Assembly (NCBI GenBank): GCA_037178855.1 | Contig: JASJZC010000004.1 | Span: forward strand, 3,968,001-4,032,000 | Length of the DNA: 64,000 bases | Reading direction: 5' to 3' | DNA from: Oscheius sp. JU75 | Taxonomy: Eukaryota; Nematoda; Chromadorea; Rhabditida; Rhabditidae | Shown: positions 37,404 to 49,569 of the stretch, in pieces | How positions within the stretch are numbered: position 1 is the stretch's first letter | Layout: the number at the start of each line of letters is the position of its first letter | Program-made: the position numbers and the translations under genes | Notes under the pieces: model-generated | Told to the model about the DNA's origin: nothing | Seen by the model: only the letters and a program-made list of their open reading frames with translations | The model's database searches: none

Positions 37404-38473
37404 TTATTCTGTCCCTGGGAGCCGTTTCCATCGCTCAATTATTTGCTTCTGTTCTATCAATTCCAATCCAGCTACAAGTGTAAAAATCAGTGATTCGGTA
37501 AGATTTTGGCCAAGCCAAATTATGGTGTTCATAAGAAAATAAACAGTTGGAGTAAGCACTGCGTAATTCGAGTAGAAGTAGAAAGATAGACGTGCCGCGT
37601 GGACAAAGTGCAATGCACCACACTGAAACTTTTGTTTTTTTTTTCCTTTCTTTTCTTACCATAATCAGCCCGAGGAAGAAGTGTCTGATCCTGCTTGCGA
37701 CCTGATGAGTTCGCCGACTTCCCAACTGTTGTACTTCTTTATTAAGATTGTAGAAAGTCAGACAGTCTAGAATTGTCGGAACAACGACTAGAAGGAGAAC
37801 CATCAGAATGGGAATGACGATAGAATGGACATAGCACTCAGAGTTTGAGACACGACGATACTGCTCCAGACTCATTGTGCACAGAGATAAGTGCGGTCTG
37901 GAACATCCTGAACCCGAAACTTGGAATCTAATTCGAAGCGCTTACTAAAGGGAAATATGAGGCAAGGAATGAGAGCGATGCCGCAGACGCCGACGATCAC
38001 CTTATTCGGATGTTCCATTAGCTTTTCCTGCTTTCTCGTCTCAAGATACCGTGACAAGCTGAGGAGAAGAACTACGGGAGGACAGGAGTACCAACAGAAA
38101 TAGACCAGCGACACAATAGCCACATCCGAATTACTAGGGATTGGTGTTGCGAAGCACGATCTGGGGAATATTTTGGATGAGAAGATAAGAACATACTTGT
38201 CTTCGTCGTAATTCAGCGGAATCCAAACCATATGAGCTACGTTTATAATCGTTGTGAAAAATTGATGAAGTTGTAATAGTTGGTACGAAAATGTCTGTTT
38301 TACCATTATGGTCAGCAAAAAAACGACAATATTAGCAAAGAAGGCCACCGTAGCAAGCTGAGCTATCCCGTATTGTTTTCATGCGTGCAACTCACAATTA
38401 CGGTGACAGTAGGAGTGAGTCTAGGATATTCGCCGTCATCGTTATAGACATCTACACCTAGAAGGAACCTCAT
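37404..38473 (-). CDS. nematode-type seven-transmembrane G-protein-coupled receptor
   Basis: Probable chemoreceptor or peptide receptor. The start at 38473 gives a short extracellular end (MRFLLGVDVYNDDGEYPRLT). Hydrophobic helices: LATVAFFANIVVFLLTIMV (TM1), LHQFFTTIINVAHMVWIPL (TM2), SDVAIVSLVYFCWYSCPPVV (TM3) with LSLSRYLETRKQEK after it in place of DRY, IVGVCGIALIPCLIFPF (TM4), IVIPILMVLLLVVVPTILDC (TM5), FFLGLIMCGALHFVHAARLS (TM6) and FLMNTIIWLGQNLTESLIFT (TM7). Four introns of about 33-40 nt restore the frame; the 38-nt one after TM4 is needed to leave a false stop. The serpentine subfamily was not determined. The end overlaps the 3' region of the gene at 36987. Confidence 0.8.
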
Positions 38474-40221
38474 CGCGTGAAATAAGGCAAGGAGGGGGCG
38501 GTCACGTTGTGAAGAAGTCAGAGAAGCATGAAAGTATTGAGATTTCCAAGCGGAAAGGAATTGATCTTGAAGAGACCTTCAACTGATGAGAGAGTTTAGA
38601 AATGGCAATAGTATCATCGAGAGATTAGAAGAGAGACTGGACTACAGAGAACAGTAGAGTCATGAAGGCTAAAAACCGTTTGAAAAGGAAGCCGAAAGTC
38701 GATGATTAGATTGGGTTCGGTCGAGCGAGAAGGTCTTTCTGAAAGGTTCAGACAAATCATTGAGTGTGACGACAATCCGTCTGAACGCCTATGATCTTGG
38801 AATACCTTCGTACCATCTCAATCAGAAGTCACAGTAGTGAACAGTTCTGTCTGTTTTGGGTTCGTTTCTCATGCATCAACTCAATATTCTGTCTAATTGG
38901 CGTAAATGAGAGAGACAGGGATTAGCGACCTGGAAAGAACATCCAATGAACTACAGCAGGTTCAAAAAGTAAACTTGTACCCAGTCAGTGCTGTCTGTTG
39001 GTGAAGAGGTACTAATAAGATATGCTGCAAACTCCCATCTGCATATTTTTCCCTCGTTTGCATGATTTCGCGGGAAACATTAACTCATAAACAACCACCG
39101 ACCGTATATCATGGAATTTGGGCCCCTGGACACGCTCTACTCAATGGCTATCGAGTCATTTACGGCCTTTTATGACTAGCCTCTGATAAAGAGATTGGGA
39201 AGAGGTTTCTCGATACGATCTGATATCCTCGGGTAGTTCCCAGACAAACAGTTACCTAGCACCCAGACGGTCAAGTGCCGTTGGCTAATGATTATATCTA
39301 AATCATATGAGCCCATTCACAGGAGATATGTTTATTTTCAGCATCGATTACAAGTTTGTATCCTGCGGACCCGTTCACCTAGACCGCCAAAGCGTTAATT
39401 TCCATTGTCTGAATTAAAGCTGTGAACAGCCTCTCGAATTATCGAAAAGGTGTGAATTGTAACTGATAGGCTCATAGAAAGCTTTGAAGCTCAACGCTGG
39501 GAACAGATGTGGAAGGTATGAGAACTGGGTTATGAGAATCCAACGCAAATGGGGATCCAACGAAGACAAAGTCCAAAATACTAACTGTAAGAAATCGAAA
39601 CTTGAAGGTACTGCCTCTTAGAGATATATGAAAAAGAAAAGGGATATGGAAAATCTATCAGTCCTATCGAAGAAGCAACAACGAGAGTCCTATATTTGAC
39701 AGTTGTGTGAGGAATGAGAGTTGCAATCAACAATTCTGTACGTTACATATACCAGATTTCCCGATATTGTTTCAATTGTGCAAATGGAAATGTAAAACTC
39801 AGCAATGTGGAAAACTGATACGGAAAGCAGTAGTCCTTATGTTCAAAGCAGCCACTGTGACAAGAATCGATACTTGATACTTATGTGAGAACTGTGAGCT
39901 TCCCGATAAAGAAGAGTAGTATCCATGAACCTCTTTGAGCTGCTTGAAATTCTCTTAACCTTCAGTAGATACTACCGTACTCCACCAATAGTGCCAAGAT
40001 CTTCAAAAGAGCAATCCTTATCAGATCGCCAGTTCCTGATCTCGATTATCACCTCTGCTGTTTCTCATCACCTCTGTATCTCATCGTTCTTCGTTTTACC
40101 GCCTGTTGTAGCACGAGCAGCGGCTTCTTTGATTGTTGCGCTGTAGCCCCTCGAAAGATGGTCCAATCGAGGTGCGTCGCTACCGAAGGGGCGTGGCATT
40201 TAGCAGGCAGGAGCCTCGACG
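38474..40221. other. gene-less interval between the receptor and the T-box gene
   Basis: About 1.75 kb with no supported exon on either strand. As the upstream region of a developmental transcription factor it probably carries T-box control elements. No recognised sites or repeats were seen. Confidence 0.4.
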
Positions 40222-41362
40222 ATGGTTCATAGTCAGTTAGGTGAGAGCGACAAGATGGTGGCCATTCGTCTGCACGACAAGGAGAATCTCTGGGGCCGAT
40301 TTCACGCCATGAAGAACGAGATGATTGTCACCAAGACCGGGAGGTTCGTTCTTTCCTTGTTTCTTTTTTGAAGTTGAGTTTGTAGGAAAATGTTTCCCAA
40401 ACTCGAGTTCATTGTAGACGGTCTGGATCCCGAACAGTACTATGGAATAGTCATCAACATGGAACAGGTCGACGAGCACAGGTTTGTTGTAGATTTAACT
40501 GTTCAAAGAGTCTGGTTCAGATACAAGTTCCAAGAGGGAGAGTGGTGCCCAGCCGGTCGAGGAGAGATGTCCGTGGCGAGTTCTTCGGTAGCTCATCACG
40601 ACGGAGTCATGACTGGAGCCCAATGGATGAGGAACCCGATCCATTTCGAACGTCTGAAGATTACAAACAACCCTGCTGACAGCAATCCGAGTCACGTAAG
40701 TCTTTATACTAATTGTGGTGTCAGAGCTGTCGGGTTATCAGCTGATTGAAGAAGTGGTAATGGGTGGCCTCCAACTGGGCAGTCTACTGTAGGGCGGCGA
40801 TTCGGCTCAGAGATAGGCATGCGCATCCATTGCCAAGCACAACAGCGCGACAAGTCAATCAATCAAATCAAACAAAAGGTTATGAGTTCAGATCTTTCTC
40901 CATTCGATGCACAAGTACATCCCGGTCATCACTGTCTTTCAAGTTCAACAGACCCTCCAGACGGCTTTCCTCACTCCCGGACAGATTCCCGTGGCTAAGG
41001 AAAAATTCCCGGAGACGGAATTCGTGACAGTGACAGCCTACCAGAACGAGAAAACGAAGAGTCTCAAGATTCGGTTCAACCCCTACGCCAAGGGATTCAG
41101 AGAAGGCGGTGACAGGAAGAGGTAACTACTTTACCCTAGCCCTTTCTAACTGTACTTGTTCAGAGCGACGCCTCCTCGATCTCCAACTGACAGTTCTCCA
41201 ATCGAAAAGAAACCGTTCGAGATATCTCCTCAGCTCATGCCGTCTCCTTTGACCATCAGTCCAGTCAATCCATTCCTCTATCCCGGCCTCTGGAACCCCT
41301 ACCTCTTCAGCCCCTTCAGGTTACAGACACTTCAGGCCCTCCAAAAGCCCTTCCCCATGTAG
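40222..41362 (+). CDS. T-box transcription factor
   Basis: Sequence-specific developmental regulator. The start at 40222 (MVHSQLGESDKMVAIRLHD) puts the T-box almost at the N-terminus. The domain is complete across four exons: LWGRFHAMKNEMIVTKTGRK, MFPKLEFIVDGLDPEQYYG, YKFQEGEWCPAGRGE, GAQWMRNPIHFERLKITNN, SMHKYIPVITVFQVQQ, FVTVTAYQNEKTKSLKIRFN and PYAKGFREGGDRKR. The C-terminal part is short and Pro-rich (SPTDSSPIEKKPFEISPQLM...) and ends QALQKPFPM. Introns: 40345-40385, 40482-40520, 40696-40887 (long) and 41121-41162. The class (tbx-8/9-like, mab-9-like or other) was not assigned. In several nematode T-box proteins the domain likewise begins early. Confidence 0.92.
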
Positions 41363-41679
41363 ATTTGTTATTTGTACTTGCAACTATGAACTGTGATGAA
41401 TATAGAATCCTGACAGTGTTCCGAGACCAGTGGGAGGGCGCTAACAACAGCCGGCAAGTACATCTGTTGCGGCTTCTTTCAGTTACATAAGTGGCCAAGG
41501 AGGAGACTGTCGTAAAGCGCAAGAGCTGCTAATAGACTACTTGCTAGGGGCCTTGAAGAAAGTAACTTCTGGGTTTTATAGATTCAAAAGTTTTTTAATT
41601 GATACTTTTAAAGTTTCAAAAAGTTTGCCGAGTTTTGTCAAACAGCTTTTAGTAGCTGATAGTTGAAGGTTGTCCGAGA
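41363..41679 (+). other. short spacer between T-box and receptor genes
   Basis: 317 bases; holds the T-box 3' UTR and an AACAGCTTTTAG acceptor at 41641-41652 before the receptor start. No AATAAA hexamer is obvious; no exon seen. Confidence 0.35.
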
Positions 41680-44600
41680 ATGGGTCTTCTTCGTCTCTTC
41701 TTCTACCTGGCAGCAGCCTCGACAGCTCTCCAGCTGAATGCTACTGGAACGACGAAAACAATAGATACTTCTCTTTGCAGTAAAGCTTGGTTTGTATAAT
41801 CTCAAAATTCTCCTTTCCAGACAAGACTCCTGGCTTGGCGACGGCTGAAATCATTGCCACCTGCAAGGAGTCCCCACGTGTCTACATCGATGGGGGAGTC
41901 TTGTACATTACGAATGAGACCGAGGCAGACGTCAATCGTTTTTTCGAGACGAAGCAGTGCGACTTTGACCCGAACAACTGCAATTTCTCCCTCCACATCG
42001 ACCACAACAGGAATATCAGACATCTCAACTTTGGCCACCTGCCGTCTGTCATGGGCCTTCGAATTTTCAACACGAGTCTGGTCAAAGTGACAATGAAGGA
42101 AAACTTCGCAATCACGGGACAGCTTTTTGTTCATGGAAATACGAATCTGACGAATGAGACGCTCAAGGCTCTGAAAGATCGCTCACATTCCGGAGATGTG
42201 CAAGCGACCGAGTCTGGTTAGTTTTTGTACAGATCGACATTGATGTATTGTGATTTCAGAATGTGTCGTGGACCCGATCAATCCGATGCCTGCCTTCCAA
42301 TGCCACGAAGTCTACGGAGATCTGGTTTTCAGTAACGTGAGTCTCAGCGGAATGGACCTGAAACATACGACAACGTTCCACGGCTGTTTGGATTTCCGAG
42401 ATGTCGATGTTCCCTACAACTTCTTCACGTTGGTGCGATTCAAACATTGTAACAGTCAAAGTGGTTAGTGTCGTTGTGAAATTCAAGCAATCGAGCCATT
42501 TCAGTATTGAACAACGTGTGTATGACGGACAGAGACAAGGCTACTATCGAGATTACGCTTCACAAAAACTACAGCCATGTGCAGCCGTCGAACTGTCATT
42601 TCGTCTGCTATGATGAGGATCTCCATAGGAACCAGACCAACTGCACTGCCTTTTTCCAACTGTTCATCGATTCCACAACTCCGAATGTGGATCTGCTTCG
42701 AGGTGTTAAGACAGTTTTCGGACGACTCACTATCTTTGAACGGAATGAGAGCATAATTGACTTTCTCTCAAACATAGAGAAAATCAAACCTTTGGACAAT
42801 ATTAACGATGGTTTGTTACCTATTCAATAGACTATCACATACCTTTTTCAGCGGGGATCGACGTCATAAACAACCCGAACCTCAGGAACATTGTCTGGAA
42901 CAAGAATCTGATCATTGAGAAGGAGGGTCTCGGATGCTCTGCGCGCGTAGTGTCTGTTGTAGGCAATCCGAAGTACAATCTGACCGAGGAAGTTCGACAG
43001 AGATACCACCGTTTGGCCCAGATGGATAGCTGTATTCAAAGCAGTCTTGACATTGATCCATATGACTCGTCAGGCCTTCTTCCGGAACCCGTAGACGATC
43101 CTCCTCCCGCTGTTGGCCAACTACCGGCCTTTGAGTTTAATCATCTTGAATGGCAAAATGACCCTAACGAGCTGTTGACAGAGCCAGTGGACATCTTAAC
43201 AGCTGACAATGCCAGATGGGTCTTCTACTTTTTCATGCTTCTGCTTCTGATTTGCTTACCACTGGGAGGAGTTGTCTACCTGCTCATTCGTCTTATACGC
43301 TGTTGTCGTCGACAGAAGAAGCTCAAGAGGGAAATCGAACAGAAAAGACAGAAGACAGCAAACTGGCCTTTTCCGACGGATCTGACAAAGACGGAAGGGC
43401 TGACGATTGGCCAGACTCAGAGGCTCTTCGTCTTCGTGGAGGAGCTGATCGCGATGCCGGTGCTTAGACTGAGAGAACTCGTGTCCTGTGGAGTTGAGGG
43501 CGGAGTGACCGAGCTTAATGCCATGGATAGACGAAAATCTTTGACGAAGGTTCTGGAGGATGGTGGGTTGATTTACTTCCCATTACAACAAATCTACATT
43601 TAGGCAATGGCAAACTGAACATGAAGCAGCGCCAGAAGCTGGCCAAAGAAATAGACGACACACATGCCATGCCCGTCTACGAAATGCCCATGTCTACTGA
43701 GCTCGAACAACTCTATGCGCTAAGAAGAAATGCGAACCACACTGACAAGGACCCGATTCGTGCTTACAATCTGTTCCGCAACAACAAGATCTACGAATTC
43801 AACACCCGACCGGGCTACCCATGCTATAGAAATGAGAACAAGTTACGAGAAATCTTCGGCATCTGGAGCAGAGAAGACCGCCAACTATACACTCTGTTCG
43901 GGACGGGACCCGACCTGACCAAATATGCGATGAGAGACTTCAAGCTGAAAGAGGTCAAAATACCGAAGAAGCAAAGTGATCACTTCGACGAGGAGATGAG
44001 GAAGGCCGGAATTGAGACGACGTACTACGAGTGTGAATACCGCAGCCAGAAGGTAAACAAGGACCGAAAGAGAAGATTCCTCGTCGAGTTCCACAATATT
44101 CCACTCGAAGGGTATGCCTTTTGAACTTGAAAAGGTTTAAGAACGGTCTTTAGTATGCATGCGCTAAGTAGGAACATGGAAGTGATCCGTGCCAAGCCCT
44201 TCATCCAGCTGTCCTTCCTCGCGAAGCTCTTGGACGCGCCGGTCATCTGTCACGATGCAGAAGTTTTCTTCCTGCTCAAGATGTTCCACACGACATTCTT
44301 CTACATCTACGACTACGATCCAAACGAGAGTTCATCTAGTGAGACATCTCCTCTTCTGGCAGCCATCGACATCGCTTTGGACGAACTGGATCTCTTCTGT
44401 CTGACTCCGGCTGACAGTATCCACATCTTCGCTCTGCAATTCATCGACTTTTGCCGCGACATCATCCTGGAGAAGAAGGAAAAGGGCGGTTTCAGTGTCG
44501 GATCCAAGATCCTTCAGTCCTATCACACGAGGAAGAGTAGTCGATCGAATCTGACCGGCGAGAAGGAGATTGAGGCCTCGACTAGAAAAAGTTTAGATCT

Positions 44601-44985
44601 TTACGTGAAGTCGACTCTAGAATTAGTACGAGTCGTCCAGAACCATCTTCTCTTCGCGGAATCCATCGATCTGCAGGCCAAACTGCCTTCGGAAGAGACG
44701 CGTGGTTGTCACTACCAGACGACTGTCTACACTATCTACTGGAAAACGCCTTTAGAGGAATACGCAATAGAGATGCAGCCGTCTTTCGAGGTGATGAGGA
44801 AGAAAAGCCAGGATCGAGCCGCCGCCTATCGAGCCCGAGTTGCGAGACTGAAGGTTCTGATGAAGAACTGCAACTTCCAGAAAAAGTCTTTTCGACATTT
44901 TGTAGGATCAAAACCTGAGGGCGAGAGAAGATCCGCTGCCGTAGAAGACACGCCTCTTCTTCCAATTCAGACGAACGAGAACTAA
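41680..44985 (+). CDS. type I membrane receptor with receptor-L-domain ectodomain and large cytoplasmic domain
   Basis: Signal peptide MGLLRLFFYLAAASTALQLN. The ectodomain (about residues 25-420) has Cys-bounded strands and many N-glycosylation sites (NETEADVNRF, NNCNFSLHIDHNRNIRHLNF, VMGLRIFNTSLVKVTMKENF, LDFRDVDVPYNFF), the leucine-rich beta-helix pattern of insulin/EGF-receptor L domains, a family expanded in nematodes. A single transmembrane helix (FYFFMLLLLICLPLGGVVYL) and a basic stop-transfer follow. The cytoplasmic part of about 480 residues is not a kinase. It carries IWSREDRQLYTLFGTGPDL, RRFLVEFHNIPLEG and PVICHDAEVFFLLKMFH, faintly like a tyrosine-phosphatase scaffold in which HCxxGxxR would be replaced by HDAEVFFL. 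That comparison is inference. The last 90 residues are basic. Poly(A) signal at 44995. Confidence 0.8.
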
Positions 44986-45515
44986 AGTCTTTGAAATAAA
45001 CTATCCGGTGAGTCCTCTTCATTTTTCTTGTCCTTAGCCTGCATTTCAATTGTTGCCAATATCAGTGAGCCAGTAGAGTTTAGCGGTTTGCTAGCCATTG
45101 CAGTTTTGGAAATCGCCATGCTAACTACAAGAAAAGTGATTGTTGTCTGCTGCCCAATGATCCAACCAGCTTCCGGCGTGATAAAAAAGATTAGATAGAC
45201 GCTCCAGCAGAGGCCAAGTCGCAGAAATCAGATGATCGAATTGATTTACAGAATTCTTTGTTCAGTGATCGATAACTGACTGTGAACTCCCTTTGAAAAA
45301 GCCTGCAAAACGCGATTTCCCAAACTGTAATAGCTAAACTATATTGACTCACTGATGGTGGCAACAATTGAAATACAGGTTAACCTTAATCACTAAACAG
45401 CAGAGAGAAACAAAAGATCTTCTGTGTTAATTCCTGTTCGCGTAGTCACTACTGTCTCTTATCTTAATGGAGCCAGTTAAAAGGAAACGTCAAGCTGCTC
45501 CTTATCGGATCCCGA
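44986..45515 (+). other. spacer between the receptor and the lectin gene
   Basis: 530 bases holding the receptor's poly(A) signal and the lectin upstream region. No exon or repeat was recognised. Confidence 0.4.
44995..45000 (+). terminator. poly(A) signal of the receptor gene
   Basis: AATAAA starts 10 nt after the receptor stop codon at 44983-44985. Confidence 0.6.
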
Positions 45516-47631
45516 ATGCTCTCGTCGTTGCTCTTCTTGTCATTTTTGGTCTCCCTTACCTCGTCCCAATGTCCTTACAGTTATCCCACCCCAGGATGCA
45601 GTACCAACACTTTGTTCGTGCTAGATGCCACCAACTACTTGACAAACACTGACATTAACTGTGTAGGTTTAGACTGTATAGCGCTACTTACTTACTTACA
45701 GGAATTGAATTTCACCATGAATAGTCTGCTTCCCTATTTCGGAATCCCGATGCAGGAGGCAACGATCGTCACTTATGGTAGCGGATCCCAGTTCACTCCC
45801 TTGACATCGATCTACTCGATCGCCTGTGCTCAACTGAATAACCTGATTCAAGATGTCAACACTCATGGAGGACAGAGAGCCACTCTCACTTCGTAATTTC
45901 CCCCCAGTTGGAAAATTGAATCTTTGAATTTGTAGGCTGATGAATCAGATCTATCAGGACTACCGCGACTTCATCGGTCCTGGCTTCACTATTCAACTTT
46001 TTTCCGGATCCACGTAAGTTCATTCTAGAATTCCAAATAAGTTCGGTTTAGGGATACAAGTGACATAAATTCTGCGGCCACGTTTGTTCGCAACAACATG
46101 TACGGAGTCCAGTTCACTATTATTTCTCTCACGAACAGTGTCACGTATTGGAATAACTTCCCGTATACACAAATCTATGCCCGTTTTGCTTATTCCCTGG
46201 ATTACAACCTCGGACAATGTTTAGTCTCGAACTCTTGCGGAGCCAACAGTGGGTTTTGTATCTGAATCTAACATAGTACTCTAGAATGCCAACAAAGCAC
46301 TTCTCGAACGACCACCACTTCCACTACGACCAGAAGAACCACCACGCCTGTCGCAATTACTACAACTCCTCCAATCGTCTATGATGGACCTCGTAAGGGA
46401 TCTTTTTGGGTGAAATAAGAGGTGATTCAGAATGCCAGTGCAACTACAGTACGTCTTGGAACGATATCATGTTCCTCTTCGAATCGACCAACACTGTTTC
46501 CTACAATGGCCTTCAGGAACTGCTAGGATATGTTCAGACGAGTTTGTCCTACTTCAATGTTCAGACGGCTGGGAACTTTACTACTCCAGTCAGTTTAATT
46601 GTCATATGTTTACAATTTTGTTTCAGTACCATACCCGAATCGGAATAATTACTTATTCTGACACTGTACAGTTGAGATACAGCCTGGGAAGTCTGGACTA
46701 CAACCAACTACAAAGCTTGAACCAAATTGGCTACATGGGAGGATACGGAACAAATCTCGACTTGTAAGGGAATGGAGTAAAACTAAAAAAATTCCAGAGC
46801 ATTCCAATACGCTACGAGCGAGCTGTTCGGCAGAAACTCTCGGGCGAATGCTCGGCCAGTCATCGTCATCCTCGGTTCTTCATACAGTAGAGGCTCCTAT
46901 CCCCTGCCTCAAACCGCTGCCAATAACTTTAGAAGCTCTGGAGGTGTTGTCATAGTTTACGGTAAGTGTCTGACTATCTCTTCTGAACATTCATTCAGAC
47001 TACACTCAGCAGGCCGGAGTCGAGCCAGTTCTTCAGAGTCTGACCACTTCGGGCTATTTCATCGTCAACACAAACGATAATGGACACAGACTTCAGGATG
47101 GCCTTTGCGATGCCAACTGTAAATGTACCACCTCCTCCTACAGTTCTGATCTGACAACGGGAAAACCAGTTGGTGGATGCTATACTCCAGTTGAAACTCT
47201 GGGCAACTACCAAATCGCTACGAATAAGTGCACATTATTAGGCGGGACAGTCGCCCAGGGAAAGACCTATCAAAAAACATCTTTCTTAGAAAACTGTAGG
47301 TTTCCTTTCCCTCGTATACCTCTCGGGTTCAGTGTTCTCTGTTCCTAGCAGTTTCCTAGCTGGAATGAAGTGGGATTCGATGTATGGAATCTACCGCTGG
47401 GTCGACGGAACACCGGTACGTTGAGCTCTCCTACTCTCTACAACAATCCTTCAGGTGAATGGACCATATCAGCCATGGTACGGAGGAAACCAGTCCCACC
47501 AACAGGGAAAGGACTGTGTCTACGTGTACAATAATGGTGGAAGTCTCGTTTGGGTCGGGACTGACTGCAGAAATGGTTTCTTCTATCCATGTATGGTCGC
47601 TCCTTGTGATTCCACCCACTATTGCATTTAA
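45516..47631 (+). CDS. secreted protein with two VWA-like domains and a C-type lectin domain
   Basis: Architecture of the nematode CLEC family (VWA-VWA-CTLD). The signal peptide is MLSSLLFLSFLVSLTSSQ. The first VWA-like domain (about residues 30-220) begins NTLFVLDATNYLTN. A Thr-rich spacer (STSRTTTTSTTTRRTTT) leads to the second (about 260-460), beginning DIMFLFESTNTVSYNGLQEL with IGIITYSDTVQLRYSL and RPVIVILGSSYSRG. The lectin domain follows KCTTSSYSSDL and ends with WVDGTPVNGPYQPWYGGN, QQGKDCVYVY and WVGTDCRNGFFYPC, complete with the late Cys pairs. The metal-site motif DxSxS is lost in both VWA copies (DATNY, ESTNT). Such proteins are often expressed in the nematode intestine and induced by infection; that is family knowledge only. 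A possible upstream ATG lies at 45467. Poly(A) signal at 47749. Confidence 0.88.
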
Positions 47632-47748
47632 AGTTTATTTCCTCTCGCTCGACTTTAGTCCTCGAAAACCTGGCTATTCTCCTCGGCCAAAAGGTCTCCC
47701 TGACGACCCGACGGAAAGGGAAGAGAAAGAAAGAGCAGGCACGTTTAT

Positions 47749-47754
47749 AATAAA
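47749..47754 (+). terminator. poly(A) signal of the lectin gene
   Basis: AATAAA about 118 nt downstream of the lectin stop codon. Confidence 0.5.
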
Positions 47755-47888
47755 TAAGCGAGAGATCTGGAGGGCACATGAAGCTAAGCCACTTTTGGAA
47801 TATACATGGAAGCAAGACTAACCAGAGAGACCCGTTAACACACAAGGAAAAGAGAGAGATCGGCAAAGCCGTATAGTTGAAAGAAAAT

Positions 47889-49569
47889 CTAAGCGAGGAG
47901 GAGACGAATATCTTCGGAGACCTTTTTGTCCAGAGCCACCTTGAATACATCCAGAATGTTCGTCGTCCGACGGACATAGTCCTGAGCCTGTTCTTCGACA
48001 GTCTTCTTCAGACGAGCAATCTCTGTATCCTTATCGCGAAGCTGTCTCTTCAACTCATCAATTTCGACACTTCGATCCAGACCGCGGATGAGATCCTCGA
48101 AATTGGTAGCGGCTGGAGGATCTGTGTCTTTTTTCGTTATTCCATTATTTCATCCCGCTCACCATAGTCATTGGCGTCATCCATCAAAGAGCTAAGGTCA
48201 TTATTCTCGTCGGGAGTAGCCGAATCACCTCGGGAAGACTGAGTCAGCTGCTGGTCGTCACGGCCTCCCCTGAAAAAGAGAACAGAGTTCATGGATCCAG
48301 AGGTCATCAAGACGAGATTGCCTCTCTGACTCGTTAAGATCCTTTTTCTACGATCTCAGTATAAAAAGAACTCACGACTGCTCGGCCTTGACCCTCCTCC
48401 TCCTCTTACAGTTTGAGTAGAGTTTCTTGGCCTGTTCGACGCCGAGAGGCCCGAGCAAGTCACCGAACTTTTCATTAGCCTTGTGAGTGATCTTGATCCA
48501 CATGTTGTGGCGTTCAGCATTCACAGCAGCCGATCTGGAACATCTGTATTCTCTCTCATATGAGTCCATAAGAACCTGCTACTGTTATCGAAAGTCATCC
48601 GATGCATGTAGAATTCGGCCTGGGCCACCACGAAATCGTGTCGATCCTTCTTCAACTGGTACTGACTCTCAGCATTGGCCACTGTGTGAGGAGACTCAAT
48701 CTTCGTTTTTCCGTCCAGATTCGAGGCGTTCATAGAGGCCAGAAACTCCATGAGCTGCTTGCTGCCGTCCATCTTTTCCTCAATCAGGACGACTCCCTTC
48801 GGTGAGTCATCCTCGTCACCCGAATCCGAATGACTAAAAGCAGACTGTTTAAATTTAATGAGCACAGTGAGTCAACCTTTCGGATACAGTTGCCACATCA
48901 TTGTTATCATCGAACTCTTGTTCCTCATCCATCGGGATCGAGTTCTTTCTGAACGATGGAAATTACAGGCATTCCAATATGACTTACATATTGTCATAAC
49001 TTCCGTCGTCTTTCTTCTTGTAATAAGTGAGAAGTTTCTTGACCTTGTCCACGGAGAGATACTCCAGCTGGTCGCCGAAGCTGTCATTGACTTTCGTCGT
49101 GATTTTCTCCCACATTTGGGCCCTCTCCTGGTTTTTCTCAGCCCGTCGAGCGGACGCCGAGTCCTAAAATGAGTCTCAATGAATCAGTTGGAGAGTATGC
49201 CTACGGCTAGCCATGGGACTTCTCGAAAGAGTCTGAGCAGAAGTTCCCCGCGATCTCTTCGAAGTTCCTTCTCCTCCTGACTAGATAGCGTCTTCCTTTG
49301 CTTGATCTTCTCGACGACCGGACTGAGACCAGCAGAAAGAGCCTCTGGGTCGTCACCGACGAGACAGCGCAGTCTAGCGAGGGCAAACTCTTCGTTCTCG
49401 TGGCTGCAAATCGACGATCAACAAAGATCAGCTGTCTCTCTCTCCCAGTAATGGATCATTATGAGATAATGGTGGGAGCGCGAGAAACCCACTTTTCGAC
49501 TTCCGGCTCCGTTCTGCTCTTCTTTCGCGGCACTGCATCAATATTCGGCGAGAGTGGCCTTTTGTCCAT
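47889..49569 (-). CDS. nuclear protein with two Myb/SANT-like (zeste-type) domains
   Basis: The start at 49569 gives MDKRPLSPNIDAVPRKKSRT, with a nuclear-localisation-like KKSR. Two related modules follow. The first: LSSQEEKELRRDRGELLLRL to QMWEKITTKVNDSFGDQLEY and SVDKVKKLLTYYKKKDD. The second: FVVAQAEFYMHRMTF to NMWIKITHKANEKFGDLLGP and GVEQAKKLYSNCKRRRR. This (basic helix, W-x-K-I-T, then V-x-K-K) is the pattern of the regulatory-protein-zeste/Myb-SANT-like DNA-binding domain. An acidic linker (DEEQEFDDNNDVATVSES) separates them. The C-terminus is a coiled coil (SVEIDELKRQLRDKDTEIAR) ending VSEDIRLLLA. Probably a dimeric DNA- or chromatin-binding protein; targets unknown. Confidence 0.75.
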
